From Bog-473 sp963836605 (GTDB lineage: Bacteria > Actinomycetota > Acidimicrobiia > Acidimicrobiales > RAAP-2), in contig CAWIKB010000011.1 of assembly GCA_963836605.1 (NCBI GenBank), forward strand, positions 310,001-374,000: 64,000 bases of DNA, in the 5' to 3' direction. The notes beneath the pieces are model-generated. The model did no database searches. It was not told the DNA's origin and saw only the letters and a list, made by a program, of their open reading frames with translations. Below are positions 1 through 8,478 of the stretch, one piece after another. The position numbers were made by a program, and so were the translations under genes. Every line of letters begins with the position of its first letter. Within the stretch, counting starts at the first letter, position 1.

Positions 1-1
1 C

Positions 2-1042
2 TTCTACTACGCCTTGGCCGACGCCTTCACCATCTGCGACAACTACCACTGCTCCGTCATGGGGCCGACCCATCCCAACCGACTGATGGCGCTCTCGGGC
101 ACCATCGATCCCGCCGGAAGGCGCGGTGGACCGGTCGTCACCACCAACGAGAGCGTGGACGCCATCTGGAGCGCGCACTGGGACACCATGCCCGAGGTCC
201 TTCAGGACGCCGGGATCAGTTGGAAGGTCTACAACCCCGAAGGTGCGCTGTATACGCCGGCCTTCTTCGAGAAGAACGGCCTCTTGGCGGGAGACGCCAT
301 CCTCCCCTACTTCAGCCAGTACAAGAGCCCGGCCTCACCGCTGTACCAGAAGGCCTTCCTGCCCCAGTACCCCAGCGACTTCATCTCCGATGTCGCCCGC
401 GACAATCTCCCGGCCGTCAGCTGGATCCTCCCGCCGGCCGGCTATGACGAGCACCCGCCGTCCCCTCCCGCTCTGGGCGAGTGGTTCACCAGCCAGTTGC
501 TCACGACGTTGGTCTCGAACCCGACGGTGTGGTCCAAGACGGTGCTCTTCCACATGTACGACGAGAACGACGGGTTCTTCGACCACGTACCGCCACCGAC
601 CCCGCCGCGCGGCACGGCCGGTGAATTCCTGACAACCCGCCCCCTCACGCCGTCGGCCCATGGGATCGGTGGTCCCATCGGCATGGGCTACCGGGTCCCC
701 ATGCTGGTCGTCTCGCCCTTCAGCCGTGGTGGCCACGTCGCGTCGCAGGTGTTCGACCACACCTCCCAGCTCCGGTTCCTCGAAGCGCGCTTCGGCGTAC
801 GGGCCCCGAACCTGACGGCCTGGCGCAGGAAGACCGCGGGCGATCTGACGTCGACCCTGCGCATGCACGCACAGGACGCGTCGGTGCCCCCATTGCCGTC
901 GACGTCGGGGGACCTCCCGGCCAACGTCATGGCCGAGGGGTGCCACGAGGGTGACATCTTGGAGATCGACTCCAACCAGCCCAATTATCCGGTGCCGATG
1001 CCCCAGACCATGCCCCGCCAGGAGACGGCCCGCCCGGGCTGA
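2..1042 (+). CDS. Phospholipase C / phosphoesterase family protein, C-terminal part (5' end outside the window)
   Basis: The reading frame is already open at base 2 (FYYALADAFTICDNYHCS...), so the gene begins upstream of the window. This stretch and the later HMYDENDGFFDHVPPP motif and VPMLVVSPFSRGGHV segment are hallmarks of the bacterial phosphatidylcholine-type phospholipase C / acid phosphatase (phosphoesterase PF04185) family, where the Asp/Glu/His residues bind active-site metal. Such enzymes are usually exported by Tat and cleave phospholipid or other phosphodiesters; the export signal cannot be seen here. The tail after FLEARFGVRAPNLTAWRR is the usual C-terminal segment. Convergent with the following minus-strand gene, 14 bp apart. 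Family assignment is firm, substrate unknown. Confidence 0.9.
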   Translation, partial: FYYALADAFTICDNYHCSVMGPTHPNRLMALSGTIDPAGRRGGPVVTTNESVDAIWSAHWDTMPEVLQDAGISWKVYNPEGALYTPAFFEKNGLLAGDAILPYFSQYKSPASPLYQKAFLPQYPSDFISDVARDNLPAVSWILPPAGYDEHPPSPPALGEWFTSQLLTTLVSNPTVWSKTVLFHMYDENDGFFDHVPPPTPPRGTAGEFLTTRPLTPSAHGIGGPIGMGYRVPMLVVSPFSRGGHVASQVFDHTSQLRFLEARFGVRAPNLTAWRRKTAGDLTSTLRMHAQDASVPPLPSTSGDLPANVMAEGCHEGDILEIDSNQPNYPVPMPQTMPRQETARPG

Positions 1043-1056
1043 GCCGATCTGGCCGA

Positions 1057-2223
1057 TCAGGTACGGAACCGCCACGCCAGATGCTCCTGACGGTCGCGCA
1101 CTTCCTGCTCGCGAGCCGCGGGGGCGACCTCGGGCGTGTCGGCGGGGAGGGCCGAACGGACTTCGTCGAAGGGGACAACCCGGGTCTCCGGGGTGCGCAG
1201 GGGCGAACCCCAGAAGTGCCGGTAGTTCAGCAGCGCAGGGGACGGGTGCATGGTGTCGAGCCAATTGGGCACGCCGGGATCGCGCTGTGCCAGCACGAGA
1301 TGCAGGCGGCCGTCGGTGCCGACGGTCGCCTGCCGGTGATTGAGGCTCGTGGGCCGCCCGAAGTCGAGGGCCCGGAAGAAGTGCAAACCGTAGAGTTGAA
1401 AGCTCCAATACCGGGCCTCGGGAACAGTGGAGTCCACGATGAGGGCCTCGTCGGGCCCGAGCTCATAGAAACAGAAGCCGAACTGTGACAGCTGCAACCC
1501 GCGCGGGACGTCCACCCTTGCGCCAAAGGAGTTGGCTTCTTGCCGTCCGCGGGCCACGCGCATGTAGTCGTTCCAGAACACCAGCGAGCGCTCCGTCAGG
1601 TCGAGGGCCTCGCGCAGGCTCTCGGCGTACGAGGGCGGAGCCGCGGGCGGTGCATCGAGGCATTCGATGGTGAAGGTGGCCGGCTCGCCGGGTCCCCAGT
1701 CGAAGTAGTACTCGCGGATTGAGCACATGACGGCGCCCTCCGGCAGGGGAATCCGGTTGGGTTCGTGACCGTTGCCGCCGAGCAGAAGTTCGAACTCCAT
1801 GTCGGCGCCCAGGCCGATATCGGAGGCGGTGAGCTCGGCCAGGGTCGCCGGACGCTCGGTGTGTCGAAAGCCCTCGCGGATGGCGAGCACGAACTCCTGG
1901 CATGCGTGCATCTGCCCGCGGATCCGGTAGCAATGGCGCGCGCTCACGCGAGCATGACGGTAGACGTTGTCGGCATTGGGCCCGCCCCAGGGCGTCACCA
2001 GGTCGTTCTGGCGTTGAAAGGCCGGCCTCGCCGGGTCCGCGTAGCCGATCGACCACTCCAGCCAGCACAGGAGCTGCTGGGCAACGTGGCGGAAGCCCTC
2101 CTGGCGCCCGCTCGGATCGCTCGCGAAGTCGTCGGCCAGAAGTCGTTCGCCCAGCGCCTCCATCCCACCCAAGAAGGCGCGCCACGCCTCGAGCTCGGGC
2201 GCGCTGTCGTGACCTGACGTCAT
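1057..2223 (-). CDS. DUF1214-like conserved protein
   Basis: A 388-residue soluble protein with no signal peptide. The C-terminal half (YWSFQLYGLHFFRALDF..., then TVGTDGRLHLVLAQRDPGVPNWLDT) has the look of the DUF1214 beta-sandwich domain, in which a YWS(F/L)-type motif and an NWLD(T)-type motif recur. No enzymatic activity is known for this domain that I can defend. Its ATG overlaps the stop of the upstream sulfotransferase by 4 bp (ATGA), so the two are translationally coupled and probably act on the same or related hydrophobic small molecule. The domain call is moderate; function unknown. Confidence 0.7.
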   Translation of the reverse strand: MTSGHDSAPELEAWRAFLGGMEALGERLLADDFASDPSGRQEGFRHVAQQLLCWLEWSIGYADPARPAFQRQNDLVTPWGGPNADNVYRHARVSARHCYRIRGQMHACQEFVLAIREGFRHTERPATLAELTASDIGLGADMEFELLLGGNGHEPNRIPLPEGAVMCSIREYYFDWGPGEPATFTIECLDAPPAAPPSYAESLREALDLTERSLVFWNDYMRVARGRQEANSFGARVDVPRGLQLSQFGFCFYELGPDEALIVDSTVPEARYWSFQLYGLHFFRALDFGRPTSLNHRQATVGTDGRLHLVLAQRDPGVPNWLDTMHPSPALLNYRHFWGSPLRTPETRVVPFDEVRSALPADTPEVAPAAREQEVRDRQEHLAWRFRT

Positions 2224-3482
2224 GGTGCGAGCTCGTTCGGAACGTCGAAATGCTCCTGATACCGGGCGAAACGCCGGCGCTCGCCGTCATAGTCGAGACC
2301 GAGATCACCGAATTCCCACCGGTGCTCTCCCGGGGAGCCGGAAGGACGGTGGGCCAGGTGGGAAGCCATCGCATCGAGTGTCGCACCCTCGAGGGGTTGG
2401 CCGAGCGCGGTGAAGAGGTCCGTGATGGCCCCGAGGGGTCCCGGTGTGAACTGGGCGTACTGCAGGTGGTGCACGCGTGCGGGGTCGAGCGTGCCGTTCT
2501 CGGTGAGATCGACCAGGCGCTCGAGCGAACGCCCGTACAGATCGGCGTGATAGCTGCCGATACCCCTGAAGTCCACCGCGTCACTGTGCGCGGCGCGCAA
2601 GGTCGCGACGAGGCTCGTCACTGAGCCCAGCAGGGCCAGCGGATCCCGATGGGTGAACACGATCCGGGCGTCCGGATACACGCCCAGCAGCGTCCGGAGC
2701 GAATGCAGGTGCACCGGCGACTTCAGGACCCACCTCGTTCCGGCACGACGCCGTTGGAGGATCTGCAGCACCAGGCGGTGCCATTTGTACGCCGGTCGCA
2801 TGTCACACCGGGCCAGCCACGCAACGTAACTGGGCACGCGGTAGCGCGCCGTGAACTCCTCCGAACGGAACTCGAACGACATCGACGAGACGCATTCCTT
2901 GAGCATGCGCCCGCCGTACTGGTGTATCGCATCGAGCCCGGACACCACGAGCGCCGGTCGGCGTAGCTCGAGGTCAGCGAGAGCCACCCGGCCGGCATCG
3001 GGCGACGTGGCCGGACCAGGCGGCGGCACGGGTCGCAGCAATTCCCATCCCTCGGGCGCGCGGTGCGCGGGGTGCAGGGCGAGGAGCGAATGCAAGAGCG
3101 TCGTGCCCGTGCGCGGGGCGCCGGCGATGAACACCGGCTGCTCTATGTCCTCGTCGAGCACTCCGGGGTCGTGTCGGACGTACGCAATCGTCTGTGCCCG
3201 CACCTCGAGGAGCCGCAACAGGAATCGGCGCGTGATCCAACGACCCAGGACGGTGAGGTTCGCCTCCTCTTCGAGTGCGGCCAGCAGGACGTCGAGGGGC
3301 TCGAGGAACTCGTCGTCACCGAACACCTCGACCCCACCGCCGTCTGCTCCCATGGCGGCGCGGGCCTGCGCCAGGAGCGCGTCGCGAGCCAGAGGCAGAC
3401 GAGCTTCATCGGCGATCGGGGGCACGAGGCCCGCATTCGCGGCCCGGACCCACTCGGGACGAGGAGACGGCTGCCAGCCCAC
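2220..3482 (-). CDS. Sulfotransferase family protein
   Basis: 420 residues. Residues 117-130 (VFIAGAPRTGTTLL) form the 5'-phosphosulfate-binding loop of PAPS-dependent sulfotransferases (Sulfotransfer_3 type), and the later RIVFTHRDPLALLGSVTSL is the 3'-phosphate-binding element. The protein has the long N-terminal helical extension common to the large actinobacterial and proteobacterial sulfotransferases that are often annotated only by domain. GTG start. It shares a 4-bp overlap with the downstream DUF1214-like gene and lies 13 bp after an SDR gene, so 4266-1057 reads as one transcription unit. The acceptor substrate cannot be told from sequence. Confidence 0.87.
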   Translation of the reverse strand: MGWQPSPRPEWVRAANAGLVPPIADEARLPLARDALLAQARAAMGADGGGVEVFGDDEFLEPLDVLLAALEEEANLTVLGRWITRRFLLRLLEVRAQTIAYVRHDPGVLDEDIEQPVFIAGAPRTGTTLLHSLLALHPAHRAPEGWELLRPVPPPGPATSPDAGRVALADLELRRPALVVSGLDAIHQYGGRMLKECVSSMSFEFRSEEFTARYRVPSYVAWLARCDMRPAYKWHRLVLQILQRRRAGTRWVLKSPVHLHSLRTLLGVYPDARIVFTHRDPLALLGSVTSLVATLRAAHSDAVDFRGIGSYHADLYGRSLERLVDLTENGTLDPARVHHLQYAQFTPGPLGAITDLFTALGQPLEGATLDAMASHLAHRPSGSPGEHRWEFGDLGLDYDGERRRFARYQEHFDVPNELAP

Positions 3483-3495
3483 CGCGCCGTGGTCG

Positions 3496-4266
3496 CTACG
3501 CGCGCATCAGCGCGCCGCCATCGGCCATGAACGTCTGACCGGTCACGTACCGGCAGGCGTCCGACAACAAGAAGTCCACGACGGGACCGATGTCGTGCTC
3601 GGCATCACCGTCCCGGGCGATCGGCTGGTCTTCGAACGTCCGATTGAACGAGGCGAGTCGTGCCGGATCATCATCGGGTGGGGCTCGATGCGCGGCCGAT
3701 ACCGGACACACGCAATTGACCACGATGCCGTGCGTTCCCCACTCACGCGCCGCCGACCGGGTGAGTGACCGGATGGCTTCGTTGGAGGCGGAGTAAGGGC
3801 CGTAGCCGACCGGTCCGAGAATGCCCGCATTGGACCCCATCGTCACGATGCGACCCCAGCCTTGATCCCGCATGTGCGGGAACACCGCCTGCATCCCCCA
3901 GAGAGTACCTTTCGGCCCGGTGTCGAACAGCACGTCCATGTCCCCCGGCGTGACGTCGGCCAGCGGCGTGGTCGACCGAAACGTCTGCGCGTTGGCCACC
4001 AGACCGTCGATCCTTCCAAATTGTGCGACCGCCCGTTCGACGACGGCGAACGTCCCGGCGCGATCCGAGACGTTGAGCGGCACCGCGAGGTGCTCGACTC
4101 CGACGGCATCGAGCTCCGCCGACAAGACAGCGAGGGGATCGGGTCGTCGGGCGACCACGACCAAGCGGGCACCTGTCCGCGCGAGGTGGAGGGAGACACC
4201 CCGGCCCACGCCCTTCGAGGCCCCGGTCACGACGATGACGCGGCCGTTGGCGTCGGCCTCATGCAT
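3496..4266 (-). CDS. Short-chain dehydrogenase/reductase, atypical active site (YSASN)
   Basis: 256 residues. The N-terminal VIVVTGASKGVGRG matches the TGxxxGxG NAD(P)-binding motif, followed by NAQ in place of NNAG, and the C-terminal DACRYVTGQTFMADGG closure typical of classical SDRs. The catalytic YxxxK reads YSASN: the lysine is replaced by asparagine, checked at codon level. ATG 4266 was chosen over the longer frame because MHEADANGRVIVV begins directly before the Rossmann strand; it overlaps the preceding thioesterase stop by 8 bp. Without the lysine the enzyme may be impaired or use a variant mechanism. Oxidoreductase fold is certain, activity is not. Confidence 0.85.
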   Translation of the reverse strand: MHEADANGRVIVVTGASKGVGRGVSLHLARTGARLVVVARRPDPLAVLSAELDAVGVEHLAVPLNVSDRAGTFAVVERAVAQFGRIDGLVANAQTFRSTTPLADVTPGDMDVLFDTGPKGTLWGMQAVFPHMRDQGWGRIVTMGSNAGILGPVGYGPYSASNEAIRSLTRSAAREWGTHGIVVNCVCPVSAAHRAPPDDDPARLASFNRTFEDQPIARDGDAEHDIGPVVDFLLSDACRYVTGQTFMADGGALMRA

Positions 4267-4945
4267 CACGGCGCTCCTGCACATAGACCCCCGATGCCGC
4301 CGCGCTGACGACACCGCCAACCATCACCTCGCCCGACGCAAAACTCTTCCGACCCTCGCCCCCGGTGTAGCGGCCCACGATCTCGACCGGGGCGTCAACC
4401 GGCGTTGGTCCCTTGAGCGAAATCGACAGGGCCACGGTCATCCCTCCCGCCCCGGACGCCCGCACGGCCACGCCGAGCACCTCGTCGAGCACCAACGCCA
4501 GCACCCCGCCATAGACCCGTCCCGGGGATCCGCCGTGGGCCGCCGTGAACGTGCAGCGGGCACGCACCTCGACCTCTACGGGGTCAGTGCCGGGAGGGGG
4601 CTCGGTCGGTCGGTCGGTCCAGACCAACGGCGGTGCCTGGGGATTGAGGCGACCCGAACCAGCCTGGACCATGCTCTCGACCCTTCCGTCGGCGTGACGC
4701 ACGAGGAAGAGCGACTGCGGTCGTTGACGGGAGCGCAACGCCTCGGTGATCTCGACGATGCGCCCGGCCAGGGCCGCGCGCTCCTCGGGACTGATATCGG
4801 TCAGCACCACCGCCGTCACGAGTTCTCGTATCCGTTCGACGAGAGTGAACGCCGAGGCCGGGATCGAGCCCGCAGCTGGCACGGCGTCGCCCAGCTCCTC
4901 GGCGAGACGCGCCGCCGATATGGGACCGCCTCTCGGCGTGAGCAC
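4259..4945 (-). CDS. PaaI-family (hotdog fold) thioesterase
   Basis: 228 residues. The C-terminal half (CTFTAAHGGSPGRVYGGVLALVLDEVLG...) is the hotdog-fold acyl-CoA thioesterase core of the PaaI/YbgC group, with the conserved H/G-rich loop followed by an acidic residue at the start of the long helix and VALSISLKGPTPVDAPVEIVGRY as the following strands. The N-terminal 90 residues are helical and less conserved, as in actinobacterial PaaI proteins. Start: the longest frame would overlap the preceding gene; GTG 4945 is preferred because TACGGT lies exactly 6 nt upstream, giving a leaderless promoter. Likely hydrolyses a CoA thioester; acyl group unknown. Confidence 0.8.
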   Translation of the reverse strand: MLTPRGGPISAARLAEELGDAVPAAGSIPASAFTLVERIRELVTAVVLTDISPEERAALAGRIVEITEALRSRQRPQSLFLVRHADGRVESMVQAGSGRLNPQAPPLVWTDRPTEPPPGTDPVEVEVRARCTFTAAHGGSPGRVYGGVLALVLDEVLGVAVRASGAGGMTVALSISLKGPTPVDAPVEIVGRYTGGEGRKSFASGEVMVGGVVSAAASGVYVQERRDA

Positions 4946-4951
4946 GCGTCG

Positions 4952-4957
4952 ACCGTA
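4952..4957 (-). promoter_or_regulatory. -10 hexamer (TACGGT), leaderless start of the thioesterase gene
   Basis: TACGGT on the minus strand ends 6 nt before GTG 4945, so transcription would begin at or within a base of the start codon. No convincing -35 was seen. Confidence 0.5.
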
Positions 4958-4995
4958 CTCCGCGCTCCGGGCTCCGTGCTCCGTGCCGCCGAGAC

Positions 4996-6024
4996 TCAGC
5001 GGGAGCGGCGCCGGAGGGAGGAGTCTTCGATGGCGGCGGGGACCCACCCGACGTCGGTGACGTTGAGGTCGGTCCCGGGAGGGACGATCTCATCGATCCG
5101 GTCGAGCACGTCGGTGCTCAAGCGGAGTTCGAGGGCCGGAAGCTGCGACTCCAGGTGCTCCATCGTCCGCGGGCCAATGATGGGTGCGGTGACCGCCGGG
5201 TGTTCGAGCACGAACCCCAGCGCCAACTGGATCAGGCTCAAACCGGCGCCGTCGGCCACTTCGCCCAACGCGGTCACGGCCTCCAACTTCTGCTGATTCC
5301 CCGGCATGGTCATGTCGTAGTGATGGGGCAGCATGGCCGAACGTCGGCTGGTGTTCTCCTTGCCGCTTCCAAAGGCTCCCGAGAGCCATCCACCGGCCAG
5401 GGGGCTCCACGAGAGGACTCCCATGTGGTACTTCTGGCACATGGGAAGCACGTCCGCCTCTATGCCCCGCACCAGGATCGAATAGGGAGGCTGCTCGGTG
5501 ACGAATCGCTCACGGGAGCGACGTTCGGCCACCCATTGCGCTTCGACGATCTCATGGGCGGGAAAGGTGGAGCTCCCGAAGTAGCGGATCTTCCCCTCGC
5601 GCACCAGATCGGTCAGCGCCCCCAGTGTCTCGTCGATGTCGGTATCGGGTGACGGGCGGTGGATCTGGTAGAGGTCGATGTAGTCGGTGCCCAATCGACG
5701 CAAGCTGTTCTCACATCCGGCAATGATCCAACGGCGCGAGTTCCCCTGGGCGTTCGGATCGCGACCCATGGCTCCGTGCACCTTGGTCGCCAGCACGATC
5801 TTCTCCCGCTTGACCTGCGCCAGGGCCTTGCCGACGATTTCCTCGGACTCACCGAACGAGTAGACGTCAGCGGTGTCGACGAAATTGACGCCGGCATCGA
5901 GGGCGCGGTGAATGATGCGGATCGACTCCTCGTGGTCGGGTGTCCCCCAGGCTCCGAACATCATCGCTCCCAGGCAGAGCGGGCTCACTTTGACTCCGGT
6001 ACGTCCAAGCGTTCGATACTCCAT
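4996..6024 (-). CDS. Aldo/keto reductase
   Basis: 342 residues, one TIM barrel. MEYRTLGRTGVKVSPLCLGAM is the family N-terminus. The catalytic tetrad is visible: Asp and Tyr in DTADVYSFGESE, Lys in ATKVHG and His in YQIHRP. The SVxxGNxRRW-like segment and GFVLEHPAVTAPIIGPR near the C-terminus are typical of the AKR11/13-type sub-branch that reduces aldehydes or ketones with NADPH. Start at ATG 6024, not 6042, because TACCAT sits 7 nt upstream and because homologues begin at MEYRxLG. Monocistronic by spacing; the thioesterase 3' of it has its own promoter. Physiological substrate unknown. Confidence 0.93.
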   Translation of the reverse strand: MEYRTLGRTGVKVSPLCLGAMMFGAWGTPDHEESIRIIHRALDAGVNFVDTADVYSFGESEEIVGKALAQVKREKIVLATKVHGAMGRDPNAQGNSRRWIIAGCENSLRRLGTDYIDLYQIHRPSPDTDIDETLGALTDLVREGKIRYFGSSTFPAHEIVEAQWVAERRSRERFVTEQPPYSILVRGIEADVLPMCQKYHMGVLSWSPLAGGWLSGAFGSGKENTSRRSAMLPHHYDMTMPGNQQKLEAVTALGEVADGAGLSLIQLALGFVLEHPAVTAPIIGPRTMEHLESQLPALELRLSTDVLDRIDEIVPPGTDLNVTDVGWVPAAIEDSSLRRRSR

Positions 6025-6031
6025 TTGGCAG

Positions 6032-6037
6032 ATGGTA
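6032..6037 (-). promoter_or_regulatory. -10 hexamer (TACCAT) of the aldo/keto reductase gene
   Basis: TACCAT on the minus strand lies 7 nt upstream of ATG 6024, giving a near-leaderless transcript. Confidence 0.45.
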
Positions 6038-6071
6038 CTCACGGGCTGCGGCGCCCGCCCCGCAGGTCCCC

Positions 6072-7112
6072 TCAGGCGCTGAAGCGAGCCGACGCGGCGG
6101 CGGCGGCCAGCAGCAAGGCCGGCTCCCCGGTCCGCACGTGGCAGCGTAGGGCCGCCTCCGTCAACTTGATGGCATGCTCGTCACCCGACATCACGGCATG
6201 CTCCACCAATGCGTCGGCCGAGGGGATCGGACCCTCGGCCATGGGAGCGTGTCGATCGATGGCATAGGCCACGTGGATCGCGGCAACCGCCTGCCATCCA
6301 TAGGCCACGGCTGCATCCCGATCCTCTTCGGCCAGCCAGGGAAGGACGAGCTCGAGTGCCAGCGGGCCCGTCACCGAGTGAACAAGGGCGATGGGGTTGC
6401 CCGACGCGGCATTCCGCAGGTATGCCTTGGCCCCGCCGACCGCCAGGGCATCGAGCAGGGCGATGGCACCGCCTTCCGATCCCAGCGAGGCCACGGCCTG
6501 CTCGAACTCGTCGGCGATGTCGGCCACGTGGGCCACCTGGCCCGTGATGCGTGGCTCCGTCGGGGTTTCCTCGGGCAGGTAGGGCAGATCGGCCAGCGCG
6601 GCGGCCACTCCCTGGTGGCCGATGAGGAGAGGGGGTCCGGGAAGCTCTTGGTACTGGGAGGCCCAGTAGGCCAGTCCGTGGGCCACCTCGAGCCGGCGCG
6701 GGGCGGTGTCCGCACCGCGCAGCGCGCGCAAGCCGTGGCCGGTCCGGATCAGCCCGTGGGTCGCCGCGCCCACTGTGCCCGGGACCAGGCGCGGTATCCA
6801 TTCGCCGACCACCGCGGCCACCGGTCGGTCGGCGATCTCCCGCTCGAAGAGGGCCAGCCATTCGGGGTAGAGGGCGTAGTCCCCCAGGGCCCCGGGCCAC
6901 CCGTCCTCGCCCAGGGGCGTAGAAGCCGGCGGGGGCGCCGGGCTCAGGCGCTCGGCATAGGCGGCGGCCCAACCCGGGATGGCCTCGGCCCGCCCCAACC
7001 GGGCCAGGGCCTCGGACGCCATGGGGCCGTGGTTGGAGAGGCCGAGAACGCCGAACTGGGGCGACGTTGCGGAGAAGAGATCGAGGGCATCATCGAGAGG
7101 ATCGGTCGCCAT
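6072..7112 (-). CDS. Questin oxidase-like protein (DUF4243 type)
   Basis: 346 residues. The LSNHGPMASEALARLGR segment near residues 25-42, with its conserved NHG(P)M motif, and the His-containing helices further on (THGLIRTGHGLRAL, HSVTGPLALELVLPWL, IHVAYAIDRH) resemble the questin oxidase-like family first known from fungal anthraquinone pathways, where clustered histidines suggest a metal site. Bacterial members are uncharacterised. ATG 7112 begins MATDPLDDALDLFS; the long upstream extension in the same frame is non-coding in character and contains the divergent promoter. Divergent from the CoA transferase, 79 bp apart. Confidence 0.75.
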   Translation of the reverse strand: MATDPLDDALDLFSATSPQFGVLGLSNHGPMASEALARLGRAEAIPGWAAAYAERLSPAPPPASTPLGEDGWPGALGDYALYPEWLALFEREIADRPVAAVVGEWIPRLVPGTVGAATHGLIRTGHGLRALRGADTAPRRLEVAHGLAYWASQYQELPGPPLLIGHQGVAAALADLPYLPEETPTEPRITGQVAHVADIADEFEQAVASLGSEGGAIALLDALAVGGAKAYLRNAASGNPIALVHSVTGPLALELVLPWLAEEDRDAAVAYGWQAVAAIHVAYAIDRHAPMAEGPIPSADALVEHAVMSGDEHAIKLTEAALRCHVRTGEPALLLAAAAASARFSA

Positions 7113-7118
7113 CCCCCA

Positions 7119-7124
7119 AGTATG
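7119..7124 (-). promoter_or_regulatory. -10 hexamer (CATACT), leaderless start of the questin-oxidase-like gene
   Basis: CATACT on the minus strand is exactly 6 nt upstream of ATG 7112. Confidence 0.42.
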
Positions 7125-7160
7125 TCGGTGCCGGGGACCGACCACCTGGGCGGCGGCCGC

Positions 7161-7166
7161 TACGAT
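7161..7166 (+). promoter_or_regulatory. -10 hexamer (TACGAT) of the CoA transferase gene
   Basis: TACGAT precedes a leader of about 20 nt that carries a strong AGGAGGG ribosome-binding site (7182-7188) just before ATG 7192. This is a conventional, leadered promoter in the divergent region shared with the questin-oxidase-like gene. Confidence 0.4.
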
Positions 7167-7191
7167 CCGGCGGTCCGGAACAGGAGGGCTC

Positions 7192-8433
7192 ATGGCACCA
7201 CATCCGCCACTGCATGGAATGAGGATCATCGAGTGCTCGGCGTTGGGGCCGGCACAGATCACCACACCGCTGGTCGACCTCGGAGCCGAGGTCATCAAGA
7301 TCGAGCCGCCGGCCGGCGACTACATCAGGCAGATGACCTGGCCCATCGTCGAGGGCGTCTCGCTGATGCACCTCCACCTCAACCGGGGCAAGCGCTCCGT
7401 GGTGCTCGACCTGCGCACCGAGGAGGGCGTGGCCATCATGAAGGAGCTGGTCCAGACGGCCGATGCGGTCGTCGAGGCCATGCGGCCCGGTTCGCTGGCC
7501 CGGCGGGGAGTGGGGTACGAGGATCTGCGCAGCGTCAACCCCAAAATCGTGTTCTGCACCATCTCGGGCTACGGCATGACCGGTCCCTACCGGGACTTTC
7601 CCAGCCACGGCGTGGCCTACGACACCTGGGCCGGCATCGTCAACGTGGCCACGGACGACGAGGGCTTCGCCTACCTGCCCGAGCACGCGTCGATCGGCAT
7701 CCATGCGGGCCCGCTCTTCGGCGCTTTGGGAATCCTGGCCGCCGTGTTGCGGGCGCGGGCGACGGGCAGTGGTTCATATCTCGAGCTCGCTCAATCCGAC
7801 GCCGCGGCCGCCATGGACTGGTTGCGGAGCGAGACGTGGCGGGCCTACGAACGCCCCGAGTCTGAAGTGACGGGGAACAAGGCCGACAACTATGAGCGGC
7901 GGGCGCCCGGGACAGGCGGGATGATCGAAGGCGTCCGCTACCAGGTGTACCAGGCGGGCGACGGCCGGTACGTGCTGTTCATGGCGTCCGAGCAGGCATT
8001 CTGGAAGAACTTCTGCGAGGGGGTCGATCGGATGGACCTCTTTGACCGCTGGCCGGGTTCCACCTATGCCGACCACACGCGGGGCAACCGAGAGCTCCAG
8101 CGCGAGCTGCGGGACATCTTCCGGACCAGGACTTCGGACGAGTGGCTGGAATTCGGCGGCCGGGTCAATACACCCATGGCCCCGGTCAACACGCCCGAGA
8201 CCCTGCTCGACGACCCCCAGTTCAAAGATCGCTTCCCCCTGCTCCCCGCCCAGGACCTCGGCGCCGACCAGCTCTTCACGCCGCTCCACTTCATCGACGA
8301 GGACCTGCCGCGGCCGGCCAAGGCGCCCACGGTGGGTCAGCACACCGACGATGTGCTGAAGTCGGTCCTCGGGTGGGACGATGTGCGAATCGCCACAGCC
8401 GCCGATGCGGGCGCGTTCGGAGCGAACACCTGA
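7192..8433 (+). CDS. CaiB/BaiF family CoA transferase
   Basis: 413 residues, the usual length for class III CoA transferases. MRIIECSALGPAQITTPLVDLGAEVIKIEPPAGDY is the conserved N-terminal Rossmann part, with GADVIKIE-type motif; HLNRGKRSVVLDLR and the Asp of the YDTWAG/SGYG region follow. These enzymes move CoA between carboxylic acids through an aspartyl-CoA intermediate. Start ATG 7192 has AGGAGGG 4 nt upstream. A Gfo/Idh dehydrogenase follows 45 bp downstream with its own ribosome-binding site, so the two are probably co-transcribed. Acid substrate unknown. Confidence 0.93.
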   Translation: MAPHPPLHGMRIIECSALGPAQITTPLVDLGAEVIKIEPPAGDYIRQMTWPIVEGVSLMHLHLNRGKRSVVLDLRTEEGVAIMKELVQTADAVVEAMRPGSLARRGVGYEDLRSVNPKIVFCTISGYGMTGPYRDFPSHGVAYDTWAGIVNVATDDEGFAYLPEHASIGIHAGPLFGALGILAAVLRARATGSGSYLELAQSDAAAAMDWLRSETWRAYERPESEVTGNKADNYERRAPGTGGMIEGVRYQVYQAGDGRYVLFMASEQAFWKNFCEGVDRMDLFDRWPGSTYADHTRGNRELQRELRDIFRTRTSDEWLEFGGRVNTPMAPVNTPETLLDDPQFKDRFPLLPAQDLGADQLFTPLHFIDEDLPRPAKAPTVGQHTDDVLKSVLGWDDVRIATAADAGAFGANT

Positions 8434-8478
8434 GCAGCTGCGCCAGCGTGGACGCGGTGCAGAGGAGACGGAGGGGAT

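Noticed and set aside
4603..4618. (CGGT)4 tetranucleotide repeat in the thioesterase gene
   Set aside because: Only four copies, inside a well-conserved coding stretch; too short to support phase variation.
6174..7865. Plus-strand open frame of 563 codons spanning the questin-oxidase-like gene and part of the CoA transferase
   Set aside because: Out of frame with the CoA transferase and antisense to the minus-strand gene; no protein family resemblance.
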